From the NCBI GenBank assembly GCA_035578155.1, contig JAPWDM010000016.1, positions 3,488,501 through 3,552,500 on the forward strand: a stretch of 64,000 bases of DNA, in the 5' to 3' direction. Both the position numbers and the translations under genes were made by a program. The notes below the pieces were generated by a model. That model ran no database searches, was not told where the DNA came from, and was given only the letters and a program-made list of their open reading frames with translations. Each line of letters opens with the position of its first letter. The stretch's first letter is position 1. Shown piece by piece: positions 1 through 11,712 of the stretch. This stretch comes from Brachynemurus nebulosus. Taxonomy: Eukaryota; Arthropoda; Insecta; Neuroptera; Myrmeleontidae.

Positions 1-2
1 AC

Positions 3-1119
3 AATATTATAGCGGACACATTAAGTAGATCACCTGTAGATGAAGATACAAAGAATGTGGATTTGACGAAAGATTTTAAAGCTAATATTTTTAAACTTTG
101 TAGAGAAGAAGTTAATATGTTTCGCAGTATTGAAAATGCCAAATTGTTAGATGAAAACGATTGCTCAGATGAACAGTTACAAAATATTAAATTCGAAACA
201 AATAGAGATCCTGTAATGACTAAACTGATGAATATTATTAAAAATGGATTTCCTAGATATATTCATGATTTAGACGAAGATGTTAAATTATATTTTAAAT
301 ATAAAGACGAATTATCTATTTACAATGGACTAATTCTCAGAGGTAATCAGATTTTAATTCCATTTAAACTTAGAAAAGAAATGATAAGAAAAGTACATGT
401 GAATCATAATGGTATTGAAGCTACGATGAAATTAGCAAAAGAAAATATATTCTGGTCAAACATGAGTTCTCAAATAAAAGAAGTTGTTCAGAATTGCGAA
501 ATTTGTAACAAATTTGCTGATTCTCAAAGAAAACCTACTATGCAATCACATAGTGTACCTATTTATCCATTCCAATGTTTCACTCGATGTCTGTTATGGA
601 AAATTAGATGGTAAAAAAGAAACTATTTTGGTAACAGTTGATCATTATTCAGATTTTTTTGAAATTGATTTTTTAAGAGATTTAACTCCAAAAAGTATAA
701 TAGAAGCCTGCAAAATAAATTTTAGTAGACATGGAGTACCTAAATTAATCTGTACTGACAATGGTACAAATATGGTTAACAAGGAAATGAAGCTATTCGC
801 TGAAGAATGGGATTTCAAACACAGCACGTCATCGCCTCACCATCAACAAGGAAATGGAAAAGCAGAATCTGCTGTAAAAATTGTTAAAAATACTATCAAA
901 AAATCTAATGAAAGTAAAACCGACTTTTGGTATGGATTACTACACTGGCGAAATACTCCAAATAAAATTAATTCAAGTCCTGTTCAAAGAATGTTTTGTA
1001 GAAGAACTAGAACAGGTATCCCAATTTTTTCTGAAAATATGAAACCAAAGATCGAAGAAAATGTTCCAGAAAAAATTATAGTCAATAAAGGAAAGAGTAA
1101 ATACTATTATGATAAAAAA
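3..1119 (+). pseudogene. gypsy-type integrase, zinc-binding and catalytic parts
   Basis: Reads from the end of RNase H (ADTLSR) into integrase. The HHCC zinc finger is visible (HVNHNGIE, then CEICNKF near 500-515). In the catalytic core the first Asp lies in VSLDV just after the break, the second in CTDNGTN, and the Glu in GKAES 36 positions on, the DD35E spacing of Ty3/gypsy. Frame 3 is open to about 574; the homologous reading then continues one base later, so a single extra base near 574 breaks the gene. The core is followed by the YYYDKK stretch, where the inserted element cuts the gene at 1119/1120. It cannot make a working integrase. Confidence 0.8.
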
Positions 1120-2617
1120 CGCCGTGAGCAGCGGAGCCCCATCACGGTAGTCGAATTTTCCCCTTCATCTTCGGTATTGAATGTCTACAAGCGAAATGTG
1201 ATTGAAAGTCTACAACCGAATTGTCATTTTGTTGGTTTTAAAACTGGTGATGAGTGTTCGGCTGATCGAGGCTTTAAAAAAAGGTTTTAAGTATTTAAGG
1301 GCTGTATCTCAGTAAATTTCAATTTTGTGCCGAAAACAGGTAGCAGAAAAAAAGCCAACACAATTCGTACGAGGACATTCCTGCCCATGTTTATCCGCTA
1401 ATTGCCTTTATGTTTTAGTTTTAAATATTAAAAAAGGACCTTAAATAGTAAACTGGAAGGCCTTTATAAAGATATTTTTTCTTTCCAAAAAAATCCAAAA
1501 TTTCTATTTTATAAATACTAAAAATCCAAAATTCCTAATTTATAAATAAACAGTGACTTTAATAACATTTTTAAATTACTTAATATGTATGTATTTCATT
1601 TGTCATAAAAGTAAGTTCACTTTTTTTAAAATTTTTTAAAATTACTATTCGCCTACTTGTATTTAGAATAAACATAATGCTTTTAAAACACATTTAACAA
1701 TAGCATTCAATTCCGATGTAAAAATGGGAGAAGTGGGGGGAAAAGTGATGTGCACTCCCTACAAGGTACTAGCTGGATACTAACTGAATACACGTACAAA
1801 ATTTCAGCCCTCTAGGTTTCCTTATGGAGTCTCTAGACGTGTTAGAAAACAAGCAAAAAAATTAAGGAAATATTGGCGTAAAAATCGTGGGGGTAAGGGT
1901 TAAAAGTTGAAACTTCCAAAAAACAGTGTCTGGTTATTAGCTTAACCTGTACACCAAATTTCAGCCCTCTAGGTTTATTTGGGGAGATTTTGACCCGAAC
2001 GAAACTGTTAAAAAACAAGAAAAATCATGTTCTTTTGGGTATAAAAATGGTGGGGGTAGGGGTTAAAAGTCGAGACCCCCAAAAGGCACCCCCTTGATAC
2101 TAACTCAATCCGAATACAAAATTTCAGCCCTCTAGGTTTATTCGGGTGACCTGTGCGAGTGGTACAAACTTCGAAAACGTCGAAAATGCATGAAATTGTA
2201 GCTTAAAAATGAGGGGGGTGGGGGTAAAATATTAAAACCTCCAAAAAGCACAACCTAGGTACGAACTTTATCAACACACCAAATTTCAACCCTCTACGTT
2301 AATTCTGGGGGGCTGGGGGCCTGTTAGATCCAGCGAAAATCGTTTTTCCCCCCCTCTACTCCCACCATATCATCCTAGGAAGCTGAATTTTGGATATGTT
2401 GTAGATAATTGACCGAAACATTATTTAAAACCGGTTTGGAAAAGTTTTATTGCTTTTCCGCCCCCCACCACCCCCTTAAAGGTCGGGTCAGAAAAAAAAT
2501 TTGGCCAAAATTTGACCCCACTTTGATACTATGAGGTGCCTCGAAAATGAGCCCCATTTACCAAATTTCATCTCTTAACTTCCATAGGGGGGCCCTACAC
2601 AAATTAAAAGGTGGCGG

Positions 2618-2689
<72 letters not shown>

Positions 2690-2811
2690 CATTTTTTTTT
2701 CTACATATTCGTGTTCTACGGGTCCGAAAATGGATAGCGCCCCTACTCTCGCCTCTCGCAGCTCTTATCGTATAGACTGTATAAGTCTAATTTTTCGGAG
2801 AAAATTCGACT
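1120..2811 (-). mobile_element. family H2 element, HINE/Helentron-like, complete copy
   Basis: A 1692-bp insertion in the gypsy integrase. On the minus strand it starts with AGTCGAATTTTC exactly at 2811. The inverse of that 12-mer lies inside the other end (1149-1160), followed by a 29-base tail with a CCGTGA/TCACGG stem-loop that stops at 1120. Both sides abut runs of A (T|T on the element strand) with no clear target duplication. A 5' inverted repeat at the very end, a matching 3' repeat set inward and a 3' hairpin are the design known for Helentron/Helitron2 and HINE elements. The body holds a (TA)n tract and several copies of a motif around CTAGAGGGCTGAAATTTTG. No coding capacity is seen. 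The family assignment is inference; the insertion and its ends are directly visible. Confidence 0.65.
2620..2685. repeat. (TA)n microsatellite
   Basis: About 33 TA units inside the H2 element, between conserved H2 blocks. The copies at 3659 and 8900 carry TA at the same point. Confidence 0.95.
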
Positions 2812-3300
2812 AAAAAATGTAAAAAATATGAAACTTTAAATATTGGGCAAACCGTATTTACAAAACTAAATCCGGAAAATAATGTGTGTACAAAAGGAAC
2901 GGTAACGGACAAATTAAAAGACAAATCATATATTGTCAAAGTAGACGAAAAACTTTATAGAAGAAACGTGGAACACTTAAAGCCAGTAGAAAACGATCAG
3001 ATTAGAGAAATGAATGATCATCAAAGAACAAATGATTCTTCACAAGTTCAAAATGAAAAAAAAATAATACCGTTTGATGAAAAACAGCCGAATAGTCCAT
3101 CGATTAAGGATTCAGCAATGATATCAAAAAAGAATTCCATTAATAAGGATCAGTTGGAATCTGTACCGCTCGACAACCAAAAAGAAGATCCTCAACAAAC
3201 TATTTCGGTAGATCCTGTACTACCAAGTCCTAATACTCCTTTGAACCATCCTAAACGTTCGATAGACCTTCCAAAAAAATTTAAGGACTTTATTTTATGA
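2812..3300 (+). pseudogene. gypsy-type integrase, C-terminal part
   Basis: The integrase frame resumes after the H2 insertion: IGQTVFTKLNPENN, then a beta-rich segment ending in YIVKVDEKLYRRNVEHLKPV, typical of the C-terminal DNA-binding domain of gypsy integrases. A hydrophilic tail rich in N, Q, S and P runs to TGA at 3298-3300. The A run on each side of the insertion (1114-1119 and 2812-2817) lets the two halves join in frame whether or not six A are counted once. The fragment has no start of its own. Confidence 0.7.
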
Positions 3301-3311
3301 AAAAGGGAAGA
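3300..3311 (+). promoter_or_regulatory. polypurine tract
   Basis: AAAAAGGGAAGA directly before TGTTATATT, straight after the pol stop. This is where plus-strand priming is expected at a 3' LTR. Confidence 0.6.
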
Positions 3312-3542
3312 TGTTATATTATCTATGAATCTATAATACATATTCTCTATGGACCGAGGCATCTACGACTCGACAAGCAACACACAGGACATCCATGGTG
3401 AATGAAGATGGCTGAACATACAAGTTGGAACTATTACAACTATTTAAGAATAACATTTCATTTATTATAATAATTAATGTTCATTTGTAATTTAATGTAT
3501 TTAAAGAATTAATAAATATACATAGTGACAATAACTAAAACA
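3312..3542 (+). repeat. probable gypsy 3' LTR
   Basis: Begins TGTTATATT after a purine tract and contains an AATAAA at about 3511. The end is placed at CTAAAACA (3542) only because it gives a TG...CA element. The partner LTR is outside the window, so the right boundary is uncertain. Confidence 0.45.
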
Positions 3543-3658
3543 CCACCCTTCCTATTCACCCCCTTCATTTCTTTACATTATTAAATATGAAACAAAACAA
3601 CATAATATGTATGTATGCACGGAAGAAAATTTTAAATGAATCGATTTTGAAAATTTTT
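3543..3658. other. H1-like repeat fragment
   Basis: The part from about 3580 resembles 5385-5475 inside the H1 element (AAACAAAACA, a GTATGCACGGAA motif, then CGATTTTGAAAATTTTT). It is cut by the H2 copy that begins at 3659. Confidence 0.5.
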
Positions 3659-4578
3659 AGTCGAATTTTTCCTTGAAAAAATTAGACTTATACAGCCTAT
3701 ACGACAAGAACGGCGAGAGGCGAGAGTAGGGGCGCTATCCTTTTTCGGACCCGTAGAACACGATTCTGTAGAAAAAAAATGCCTATATATATATATATAT
3801 ATATATATATTATGCCTATATGCCCATATATATTTTCCCGTTACTTTTTAATATGTGTAGGGCCCCCCTATGGAAGTTAAGAGCTCAAATTTGGTAAATG
3901 GGGCTCCTTCCGATGCACAACTGATCACAACAAATTTTGGATCTGACCCAACTTTTAAGGGGGTGGTAAAACAATAAAACTTTTCCAAACCGGTTGGAAA
4001 TAATGTTTCGGTCAACTATCTACAACATATCCAAAATTCAGCTTCCTAGGATGACTTGGAGGGAGTAGAGGGGGGAAAAAAGGATTTTGGCTGGATCTAA
4101 CACGCCCACAGCCCCCCAGAATTAACGTAGAGTGTTGAAATTTGGTGTGTTGATGAAGTTCGTACCTAGGTTGTGATGTTTGGAGGTTTTAATATTTTAC
4201 CCCCACCGTCCTCATTTTTAAGCTACAATTTCATGCTTTTTCGACGTTTTCGAAGTTTGTACCACTCGCACAGGTCACCCAAATAAACCTAGAGGGCTGA
4301 AATTTTGTATTCGGATTGAGTTGGTATCAAGGGGGTGCCTTTTGGGGGGTCTCGAGTTTTAACCCCTACTCCCACCATTTTTATACCAAAAAGAACATGA
4401 TTTTTCTTGTTTTTTAACAGTTTCGTTCGAGTCAAAATCTTCCCAAATAAACCTAGAGGGCTGAAATTTTGTGTGCAGGTTAAGCTAATATCCAGACACT
4501 GTTTTTTGGAGGTTTCAACTTTTAACCCTGACCGCCACGATTTTTACGCCAATATTTCCTTAATTTTTTTGCTTTTTT
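3659..4578 (+). mobile_element. family H2 element, 5' part
   Basis: Matches 1835-2811 in inverted orientation, starting AGTCGAATTTTT after a T. It includes the TA tract (3784-3811) and the repeated CTAGAGGGCTGAAATTTTG blocks. It stops at 4578, inside a sequence that runs on uninterrupted in the complete copy near 1845. An H1 element starts exactly there. Confidence 0.65.
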
Positions 4579-4699
4579 AGCGAATTTCGAAAACTCGAAA
4601 TTCAGCTATTACAGTAGGTCTCATGACGCAATCTGAGTCCGGGACTATGGCAGAAATCTGTTTTGAGGTCCCTAGAATACGAAAATGATATTCACTAAA

Positions 4700-4702
<3 letters not shown>

Positions 4703-4795
<93 letters not shown>
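4703..4795. repeat. (TA)n microsatellite
   Basis: About 46 units directly after the H1 block ending CACTAAAATTTA, the same position as in the copy at 22067. The poly-YI frame through it is not a gene. Confidence 0.95.
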
Positions 4796-4798
<3 letters not shown>

Positions 4799-5454
4799 GT
4801 GTTCCCACGATAACTCTCGAACGAAACGTCTAACGCTTATGAAATTTTGTGTGCGGACTGGATTCTGAATTGGCTTGGCTAAGTTCGTTAGCCAGACACG
4901 TCGGATGCCCAGAAGTAGGTTTTCTGGCCATTTTTTATCATTCCATCCTCTCATAAGACAGTTCGATTTTTACATCGTTGAAAAGGAAAAAAAAATTATG
5001 AAGAAAATGTTCTTATAATTTTCTTTCGATGTTAAGTAGTTTTCGAGAAAATCGTAATTTTCACTATTGCCTTATTTTGCTCTCTTTGTCATTGTAATAA
5101 GTAATTTATATTTCTATCTCAGTTCTTTATGAAGTATAAAAATATTTCACTTTTTTATTAAAGAATTTTGTGAGAACAAGTGAAGTATATTCACATATAT
5201 GTGTTATAACACACATACATGTATAGAGTTTTGTTTTTCATTTATTGCATTATAATTAGCATGGTTCTATCTCATGTTAAAAAATGTAAATTAAACAGAT
5301 TTTCTAAGCTACTGTAATGAATAATTTTTTTTTTTTATTGAATTTTTAAGTAAACGAGAAATTGAAGATTATGTTATGATATAATATTATTAAATATTTG
5401 AAACAAAACAAAATATGCACAATGTACATATGTATGCACGGAAAAATATTTTGA

Positions 5455-7615
5455 ATCGATTTTGAAAATTTTTTCACTAATAATTAATAATGTTAAAAAA
5501 TTAAACCATTTCAAATGGATTTAAGGTATTTTATGTGAGGTCAAGGTTTTCGGGACCTAAAAAGGCCAGAAATTAATTAACCAATCGATTTTAAAAATTT
5601 TTTCACAGTTAGTAAGTTGAAGTATTTGAATTAATTAATTAAATGATGTCCGCAAGAAGCTTACGGACTGCCATAAGTTATATGAGATCCTTAGAACCCT
5701 TTTCTTACTGTTAGAGTACTAGACTTGTATGAGTTTCGCCAGGATTTACTGATCCCATAATTGTAAAAAATAAACTAAACGACCAATTTTAAAAATTTCT
5801 TCACTGTTACAGAGCTAAACTATTTTAGATAGATTTAGAATACATTATGTAAGGTCCGCCAGGGTCCACAGGACCCAAAAGTGTCAAAAATAAACTAACT
5901 GACCGATTTTGAAAATTTTTTCACTGTTACAGAGCTAAACTATTTTAGATAAATATCGATTACGTTATGTAAGGTCCGCCTGGGTCCATAGGACCCAAAA
6001 GTGTCAAAAATAAACTAACTGACCGATTTTGAAAATTTTTTCACTGTTACAGAGCTAAACTATTTTAGATAAATATAGATTACGTTATGTAAGGTCTCCC
6101 AGGGTCCATGGGATCCAAAAGTGTCAAAAATAAACTAACTGACCGATTTTGAAAATTTTTTCACTGTTACAGAGCTAAACTATTTTAGATAAAAATAGAT
6201 TACGTTATGTAAGGTCTGCCAGGGTCCATGGGATCCAAAAGTGTCAAAAATAAACTAACTGACCGATTTTGAAAATTTTTTCACTGTTACAGAGCTAAAC
6301 TATTTTAAATAAATATAAATTACGTTATGTAAGGTCCACCAAGGTCCATAGAACCCAAAAGTGTCAAAAATAAACTAACTGACCGATTTTGAAAATTTTT
6401 TCACTGTTACAGAGCTAAACTATTTTAGATAAATATAGATTACGTTATGTAAGGTCTGCCAGGGTCCATGGGATCCAAAAGTGTCAAAAATTAACTAACC
6501 GACCGATTTTGAAAACTTTTTCACTGTTACAGAGCTAAACTATTTTAGATAAATATAGATTACGTTATGTAAGGTCTGCCAGGGTCCATGGGATCCAAAA
6601 GTGTCAAAAATAAACTAACCGACCGATTTTGAAAATTTTTTCACTGTTGGGGAACTAAGCTATTTTAGATAGACATACATTACGTTATTTAGGGTCCGCC
6701 AGGGTCCATGGGACCCAAAAGTGGTAAAAATAAACTAACCGACCGATTTTGAAAATTTTTTCACTGTTACAGAGCTAAACTATTTTAGATAAATATAGAT
6801 TACGTTATGTAAGGTCTGCCAGGGTCCATAGGATCCAGAAGTGTCAAAAATAAACTAAAACGATTTTGAAAATCTTTTCACTGTTACAGAGCTAAACTAT
6901 TTTAGATAAATATAAATTACGGTATGTAAGGTCCACCAAGGTCCATAGAACCCAAAAGTGTCAAAAATAAACTAACTGACCGATTTTGAAAATTTTTTCT
7001 TTGTTACAGAGCTAAACTATTTTAGGTAAATATAGATTACGTTATGTAAGGTCTGCCAGGGTCCATGGGATCCAAAAGTGTCAAAAATAAACTAACCGAC
7101 CGATTTTGAAAATTTTTTCACTGTTACAGAGCTAAACTATTTTAGATAAATATAGATTACGTTATGTAAGGTCTGCCAGGGTCCACGGGATCCAAAAGTG
7201 TCAAAAATAAACTAACCGACCGATTTTGAAAATTTTTTCACTGTTGGGGAACTAAGCTATTTTAGATAGACATACATTACGTTATTTAGGGTCCGCCAGG
7301 GTCCATGGGACCCAAAAGTGGTAAAAATAAACTAACCGACCGATTTTGAAAATTTTTTCTCTGTTACAGAGCTAAACTATTTTAGATAAATATAGATTAC
7401 GTTATGTAAAGTCTGCCAGGGTCCATCGGATCCAAAAGTGTCAAAAATAAACTAACCGACCGATTTTAAAAATTTTTTCACTGTTGGGGAGCTAAGAGCT
7501 ATTTTAGATACATATAGATTACGTTATGTAAGGTCTGACAGTGTCAGTAGGACCTAAAAGTGTCAAAAATAAAATAACTGACCGATTTTGAAACTTTTTT
7601 ACTATTACCGAGGTA

Positions 7616-7617
<2 letters not shown>
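5455..7617 (+). repeat. 120-bp tandem array in H1
   Basis: A 120-bp unit (landmarks GACCGATTTTGAAAATTTTT, CACTGTTACAGAGCTAAAC and GGTCTGCCAGGGTCCATGGG) repeats in near-perfect register from about 5790 to 7540, roughly 15 copies. Divergent copies extend to 5455 on the left and, past a TA tract, to about 7990 on the right. Central copies are the most alike and edge copies the most diverged. A two-unit higher-order pattern is hinted at: the variant CACTGTTGGGGAACTAAGC recurs at about 6645 and 7240. No gene is present. Confidence 0.9.

Positions 7618-7699
<82 letters not shown>
7618..7699. repeat. (TA)n microsatellite
   Basis: About 41 TA units interrupting the last 120-bp unit. The sequence after it (TTACATAAAGTCCGCCTAG) recurs after TA-like sequence at 22780. 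Confidence 0.95.
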
Positions 7700-7701
<2 letters not shown>

Positions 7702-8305
7702 CATAAAGTCCGCCTAGAATATACGGTCGAGCTGATTTTTTAATGAGGTCCACCGGGATCTTGCAGATCCGAAAACGCGAGTAATAATAAACTATCGAAC
7801 CGATGCTAAAAAATTTCACACTGCTAGAGAACTAAATTATTTAAGATGGATACAACTATGCTGCACAAAATTCGTTCGGGTTCTTGGGTCCCCAAAAATA
7901 CCAAAACTAATTACCCAGCCGATTTTAAAAATTCTTTTACTCTTAGAAAGCTAAACTATTTTAAATAGGTACAGGTCTTAGATGAGATCCGCCAGTGCCC
8001 AAGATTTGGAAATTCGCTATGTTATGCAGATGCTGCGACAGGGGTATTTAAATATTCTACAAAAATGATTTTTTCATTTATAATTACGAAAAAACTTGTA
8101 TTTTCTCGAATGAATTAGTATTTATATATTTTAGAAAACTTATTGCCTATAGTAATTCAATGAAATTAACTGTCAACTAGTAAAAATACAATAGCGATCC
8201 TGCAGTGGTTTTTGGTTGATAGTTCAAACAACAAATGAATAGTTTTGGAACTCATTAACTTAGAAACTTTATTTATAAATGAAAATTTGCTAAAAATTAT
8301 AAATA

Positions 8306-8411
8306 CAGTAATTATTGTCGAATGGAAACCCCTCTCTCTCATTAATTTTTTATATATCTTCTTATAAGAGTGGGAGAGAGAAAGAAGTTTCCCATTAGAG
8401 GATAATTACTG
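8306..8411. mobile_element. 106-bp snapback MITE with TA target sites
   Basis: Inverted ends begin CAGTAATTAT and pair over about 25 bases with a few mismatches; TA lies on both sides (8304-8305 and 8412-8413). CAGT ends with a TA duplication fit the Tc1/mariner/pogo group. No coding sequence. Confidence 0.6.
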
Positions 8412-8678
8412 TATTATGAAAATTCGATTATCATTGCTAAAAACAAATTTTACATTGAGTTACAGTTGAATCCATAAATTACGTGCGCAAATAGAGTGAA
8501 GGAGACAGTGGTTTTCCGTGATGAAGCGTGACGAGAAGCGAGGTAACGTTTTGAGCAAACGCAACGCCACGTTTGAAAAAAATTGGTGAGCAAAAAAGAA
8601 AACAATATCTTCCCAAAAATACATTGGGTTAAAAGAAAATTTCCAAAATTATCATTGGTGAGTAAAAAAAGATAAAAA

Positions 8679-8759
<81 letters not shown>

Positions 8760-8894
8760 CATCAGTCTAAAGAATTCAATTTATTACTTAGGAAAATAAT
8801 TCAAATATCACCAACAATAAATGTCTTAAATGAGTTTAAAAAATCAAAACGATACTCTTTATTAAATTGTGTAAGATCTGACACTGACGATTTA
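8412..8894. other. non-coding, no gene seen
   Basis: AT-rich spacer with a long (TA)n tract at 8684-8755. Nothing else was recognised. Confidence 0.6.
8684..8755. repeat. (TA)n microsatellite
   Basis: About 36 uninterrupted TA units. Confidence 0.95.
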
Positions 8895-9170
8895 AAAGTG
8901 GTCCAGTTTTCCCCCTCTACTCCCTCCAAATCATCCTACGAATTTGAATTTTGAAGATGTTGTAGGTAATTGACCGAAACATTATTTCCAACCGGTTTGG
9001 AAAGGTTTTATTGTTTTGTTGCCTCCCACCACCTCCTTAAAATTTGGGTCGGATCCAAAATTTGCCCAAAATTTGACCAAGCTTTTATAGTATTGTTGTG
9101 CATCGCAATGAGCCCCATTTACCAAATTTCAGCTTTTCCATAAGGGGGCCCTACACATGCCAAATTTAGC

Positions 9171-9218
<48 letters not shown>

Positions 9219-9351
9219 CATTTTTTGCTACAGAACCGTGTTCTACGGCTCCGAAAAGGGATAGCGCCCCTATTCTCGCTTCTCGCCATTCTTATCGTAT
9301 AGGCTGTATAAGTCTCATTTTTTCAAAGAAAAATTCGATTAATCATGACAC
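8895..9351 (-). mobile_element. family H2 element, 5' part
   Basis: Homologous to 2330-2811 in the same orientation: CCCCTCTACTCCC block, CCAACCGGTTTGG block, GGGGCCCTACAC block, TA tract (9175-9214), and the GATAGCGCCCCTA to TCGAATT terminal block ending near 9351. The 3' half is missing. Confidence 0.6.
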
Positions 9352-9709
9352 GCCACTTATAAAGCTTTTTTTCGCAAATGTAGCATCGCAAAACATGAGA
9401 CAGGAGTAATTTGACTATGAGTGCGAGTGTAATGGAAAATGATTTCTTCCAACATATTTTCTAATTTTGCTCAAAAAGTAATTAACTTAGAGTAATGGTG
9501 AAAAACCATTTTTTACGTATATTGCCTTTTACTTTCGATTCGTCTAAAATACATTTTGAAAAATTGCTTGATTCTGGCAAAAGACTCATTTTTTTAACAA
9601 AAAACGCACGCGAAACGTACTTCTGGGCATCCGACGTGTCTGACTAACGAACTCATCAAACGATTTGGAAAATCGAATTCGCACACATAAATATACATAA
9701 ATACATAAA

Positions 9710-9778
<69 letters not shown>

Positions 9779-10248
9779 TATGTATCCGCGAGATAACTCT
9801 CGAACGAAACGTTTAATGCTTATGAAATTTTGTGTGCGAATTCGATTTTCCAAATGGTTTGATGAGTTCGTTAGGCAGACACGTCGGAGGCCGAGAAGTA
9901 GGTTTCGCGTGCGTTTTTTGTTAACAAAATGAGTTTTCTGCCAAAATTAAGCAATTTTTCAAAATCTATTTTGGACGAATCGAAAGTAAAAAGCAATATG
10001 CGTAAAAAATGTTTTTGCACCACTGCTCTAAGTTAATTACTTTTTGAGCAAAATTAGAAAATATGTTGGAAGAAATCATTTTCCATTACACTCGCACTCA
10101 TAGTCAAATTACTTCTGTCTCATGTTTTGCGATGCTACATTTGCGAATAAAGGCTTTATAAGTGGCGTGTCATAATTTTTCCTTGAAAAAATTAGACTTA
10201 TACAGCCTATACGATAAGAATGGCGAGAAGTGAGAGTAGGGGCGCTAC

Positions 10249-10254
<6 letters not shown>
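9215..10254. repeat. 1-kb palindrome around a TA tract
   Basis: The left arm (about 9215-9690) and right arm (about 9830-10254) are reverse complements: the H2 terminal block GTATAGGCTGTATAAG opposite CTTATACAGCCTATAC, ATGACACGCCACTTATAA opposite TTATAAGTGGCGTGTCAT, and so on inward. The centre holds (TA)n (9716-9773) and H1-type sequence (ACTCTCGAACGAAACGT). Further TA tracts flank both outer ends. It could be two H1/H2 composites in head-to-head arrangement or a foldback element in its own right. Confidence 0.75.
9716..9773. repeat. (TA)n microsatellite
   Basis: Lies at the centre of the 9215-10254 palindrome. Confidence 0.95.

Positions 10255-10332
<78 letters not shown>
10250..10332. repeat. 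(TA)n microsatellite
   Basis: About 41 units at the right outer edge of the palindrome. Confidence 0.95.
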
Positions 10333-10333
<1 letters not shown>

Positions 10334-11712
10334 TGTAATGTAAGAAGGTTAATTTTTCTTATTATTATTCACAAATTGGTGCTTTATTGAATGTACATTA
10401 ATGTTTCTGCTGCCCTATTACCTAGTGTACATATGAGTGTAGTGGCGACTCACTACGAGTCGCACATGCGCCTAATAGGGTCCTTTGTTCTCGAAGCTCT
10501 GATGCAATGTAAAGACATATAAGTAGATTCATTTTCATTTTCTTTATTCCCGCTGCTAAAGTACAGAACCTCAATATGGTTCTCTATTAAAAATTGCAAG
10601 TGCTTATTATTTTTTTTTTGTTGAATAATGTTCAATCACAAAGTTTTTTTTTTTAAAAAAATTACTAAAGTAATTATAATGGTTGTATAAATCTTAATTC
10701 AAACTTGGTTCGATGCCGCCCTTTGGTAAGTTTTTGTCTTCAATCTATTTATTTGTATTTTTTTTTTGGTGTGTTCATATATATTACGTAACGTTTTTAT
10801 GTTTTTTTTTTTTGAATAACACGATTTAATGATTTTTTTTTGTCATAAATTTGTGAAATTGGTTTGGTTTTCACACATTGTAAGTATTTAATTTTTACGA
10901 AAGTAGTTATTTTTTTTTTTACTGGTTGTATTCCGTTGTTTGTAACTTTTCCGTAATTTTATTGCATTAAGTCACACATTAAAGTAGTATACCGTGTGTT
11001 GCATGTGAAAACCATTCCAATTATTTCATTGGATATTATCAGTATTTATTTATTACTTTTTTTTATGTAAAAGTTTGAGAACGACTGGCTTAGATAGTTT
11101 CCGCTTTGCTAACGTTTTTTTTCATTATTTAGGTTTCTTTTCTTTGGTTTCTTACTTTCTTGTTGTATTTGCACCCCTTCTTAATCTCTTGCTATGGAGT
11201 TCCTCCACTTGTTAAGTGGATTTCGTCAACGTATTTCGGGCGTCGGAAATGGGCGCGCCAACCTATACTCTGATGTGTGGCGTGTTCCGGCCTGCACCAA
11301 CCTGCCGCAGCCAACGTGGTTCTTTCAATGGCGGATTGGTGATTTACCTTCACGCTTGCGAGGAGCTTAAATTTCATTAAGTTAAGTTAACATTGTAATC
11401 ATGTAATCCATTTTTTTGTTTGACCTGTTCGTTTGTACTAAACGTAAAGACAGGGCGTACTCCCTGATCTCTACTATCGAGTCTCATGCACATTTAATTC
11501 AAATTATCTGAGCTAGTCGAGTCACAAGGGCTATCAATATTACCACCATCTAACTGTGTAAAATGGTAAAAATGTAAATGTTACTTTTGTAACTAAAACT
11601 TCAACATGGCAATAAATTGTAAAATTTTAATTCATCAGTTTAAAAAAAAAATAAAAAAAAAAATAATTTTAAGAAATAATATTTTTTTTTATTTTGCCAT
11701 ACCATCCTTTAC
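10333..11712. other. non-coding, no gene recognised
   Basis: No convincing frame or matching repeat ends. It contains T-rich runs at 10600-10930 and a less AT-rich patch at 11200-11370 whose minus-strand frame looks accidental. A base-poor A run lies at 11640-11700. It may be an old TE, but no termini were found. Confidence 0.4.

Larger units (their letters stand above)
1..3542 (+). mobile_element. Ty3/gypsy-type LTR retrotransposon, 3' part, broken
   Basis: The window opens inside a pol gene: the first codons, from base 3, carry the ADTLSR motif that closes gypsy RNase H. Integrase follows, then a purine tract and a probable 3' LTR starting TGTTATATT. Gag, protease, RT and the 5' LTR lie off the left edge. 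The element is dead: integrase has a one-base frameshift near 574 and is split by a 1.69 kb insertion at 1120-2811. The integrase frame resumes cleanly after that insertion, so all parts belong to one original element. Confidence 0.8.
4579..8048 (+). mobile_element. family H1 element, HINE/Helentron-like, long copy
   Basis: The 5' end AGCGAATTT follows a T and is part of a small hairpin (GAATTTCG/CGAAATTC). Then come a conserved block ending CACTAAAATTTA, a (TA)n tract, a block containing ACTCTCGAACGAAACGT, and a 120-bp tandem array. The 3' end has AAATTCGCT, the inverse of the 5' end, then a GCAG/CTGC hairpin and GACAGGGGTATT. The same two ends bound much shorter copies at 21937-22493 and 59674-59860. 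DINE-1/HINE elements are known to have this order: 5' repeat, block, central tandem repeats, 3' stem-loop. It may be one element or a composite, and has no Rep/helicase frame. Confidence 0.55.

Noticed and set aside
10705..10735. tRNA-like T-arm motif GGTTCGATGCC
   Set aside because: No acceptor stem, D-arm or anticodon arm could be folded around it.
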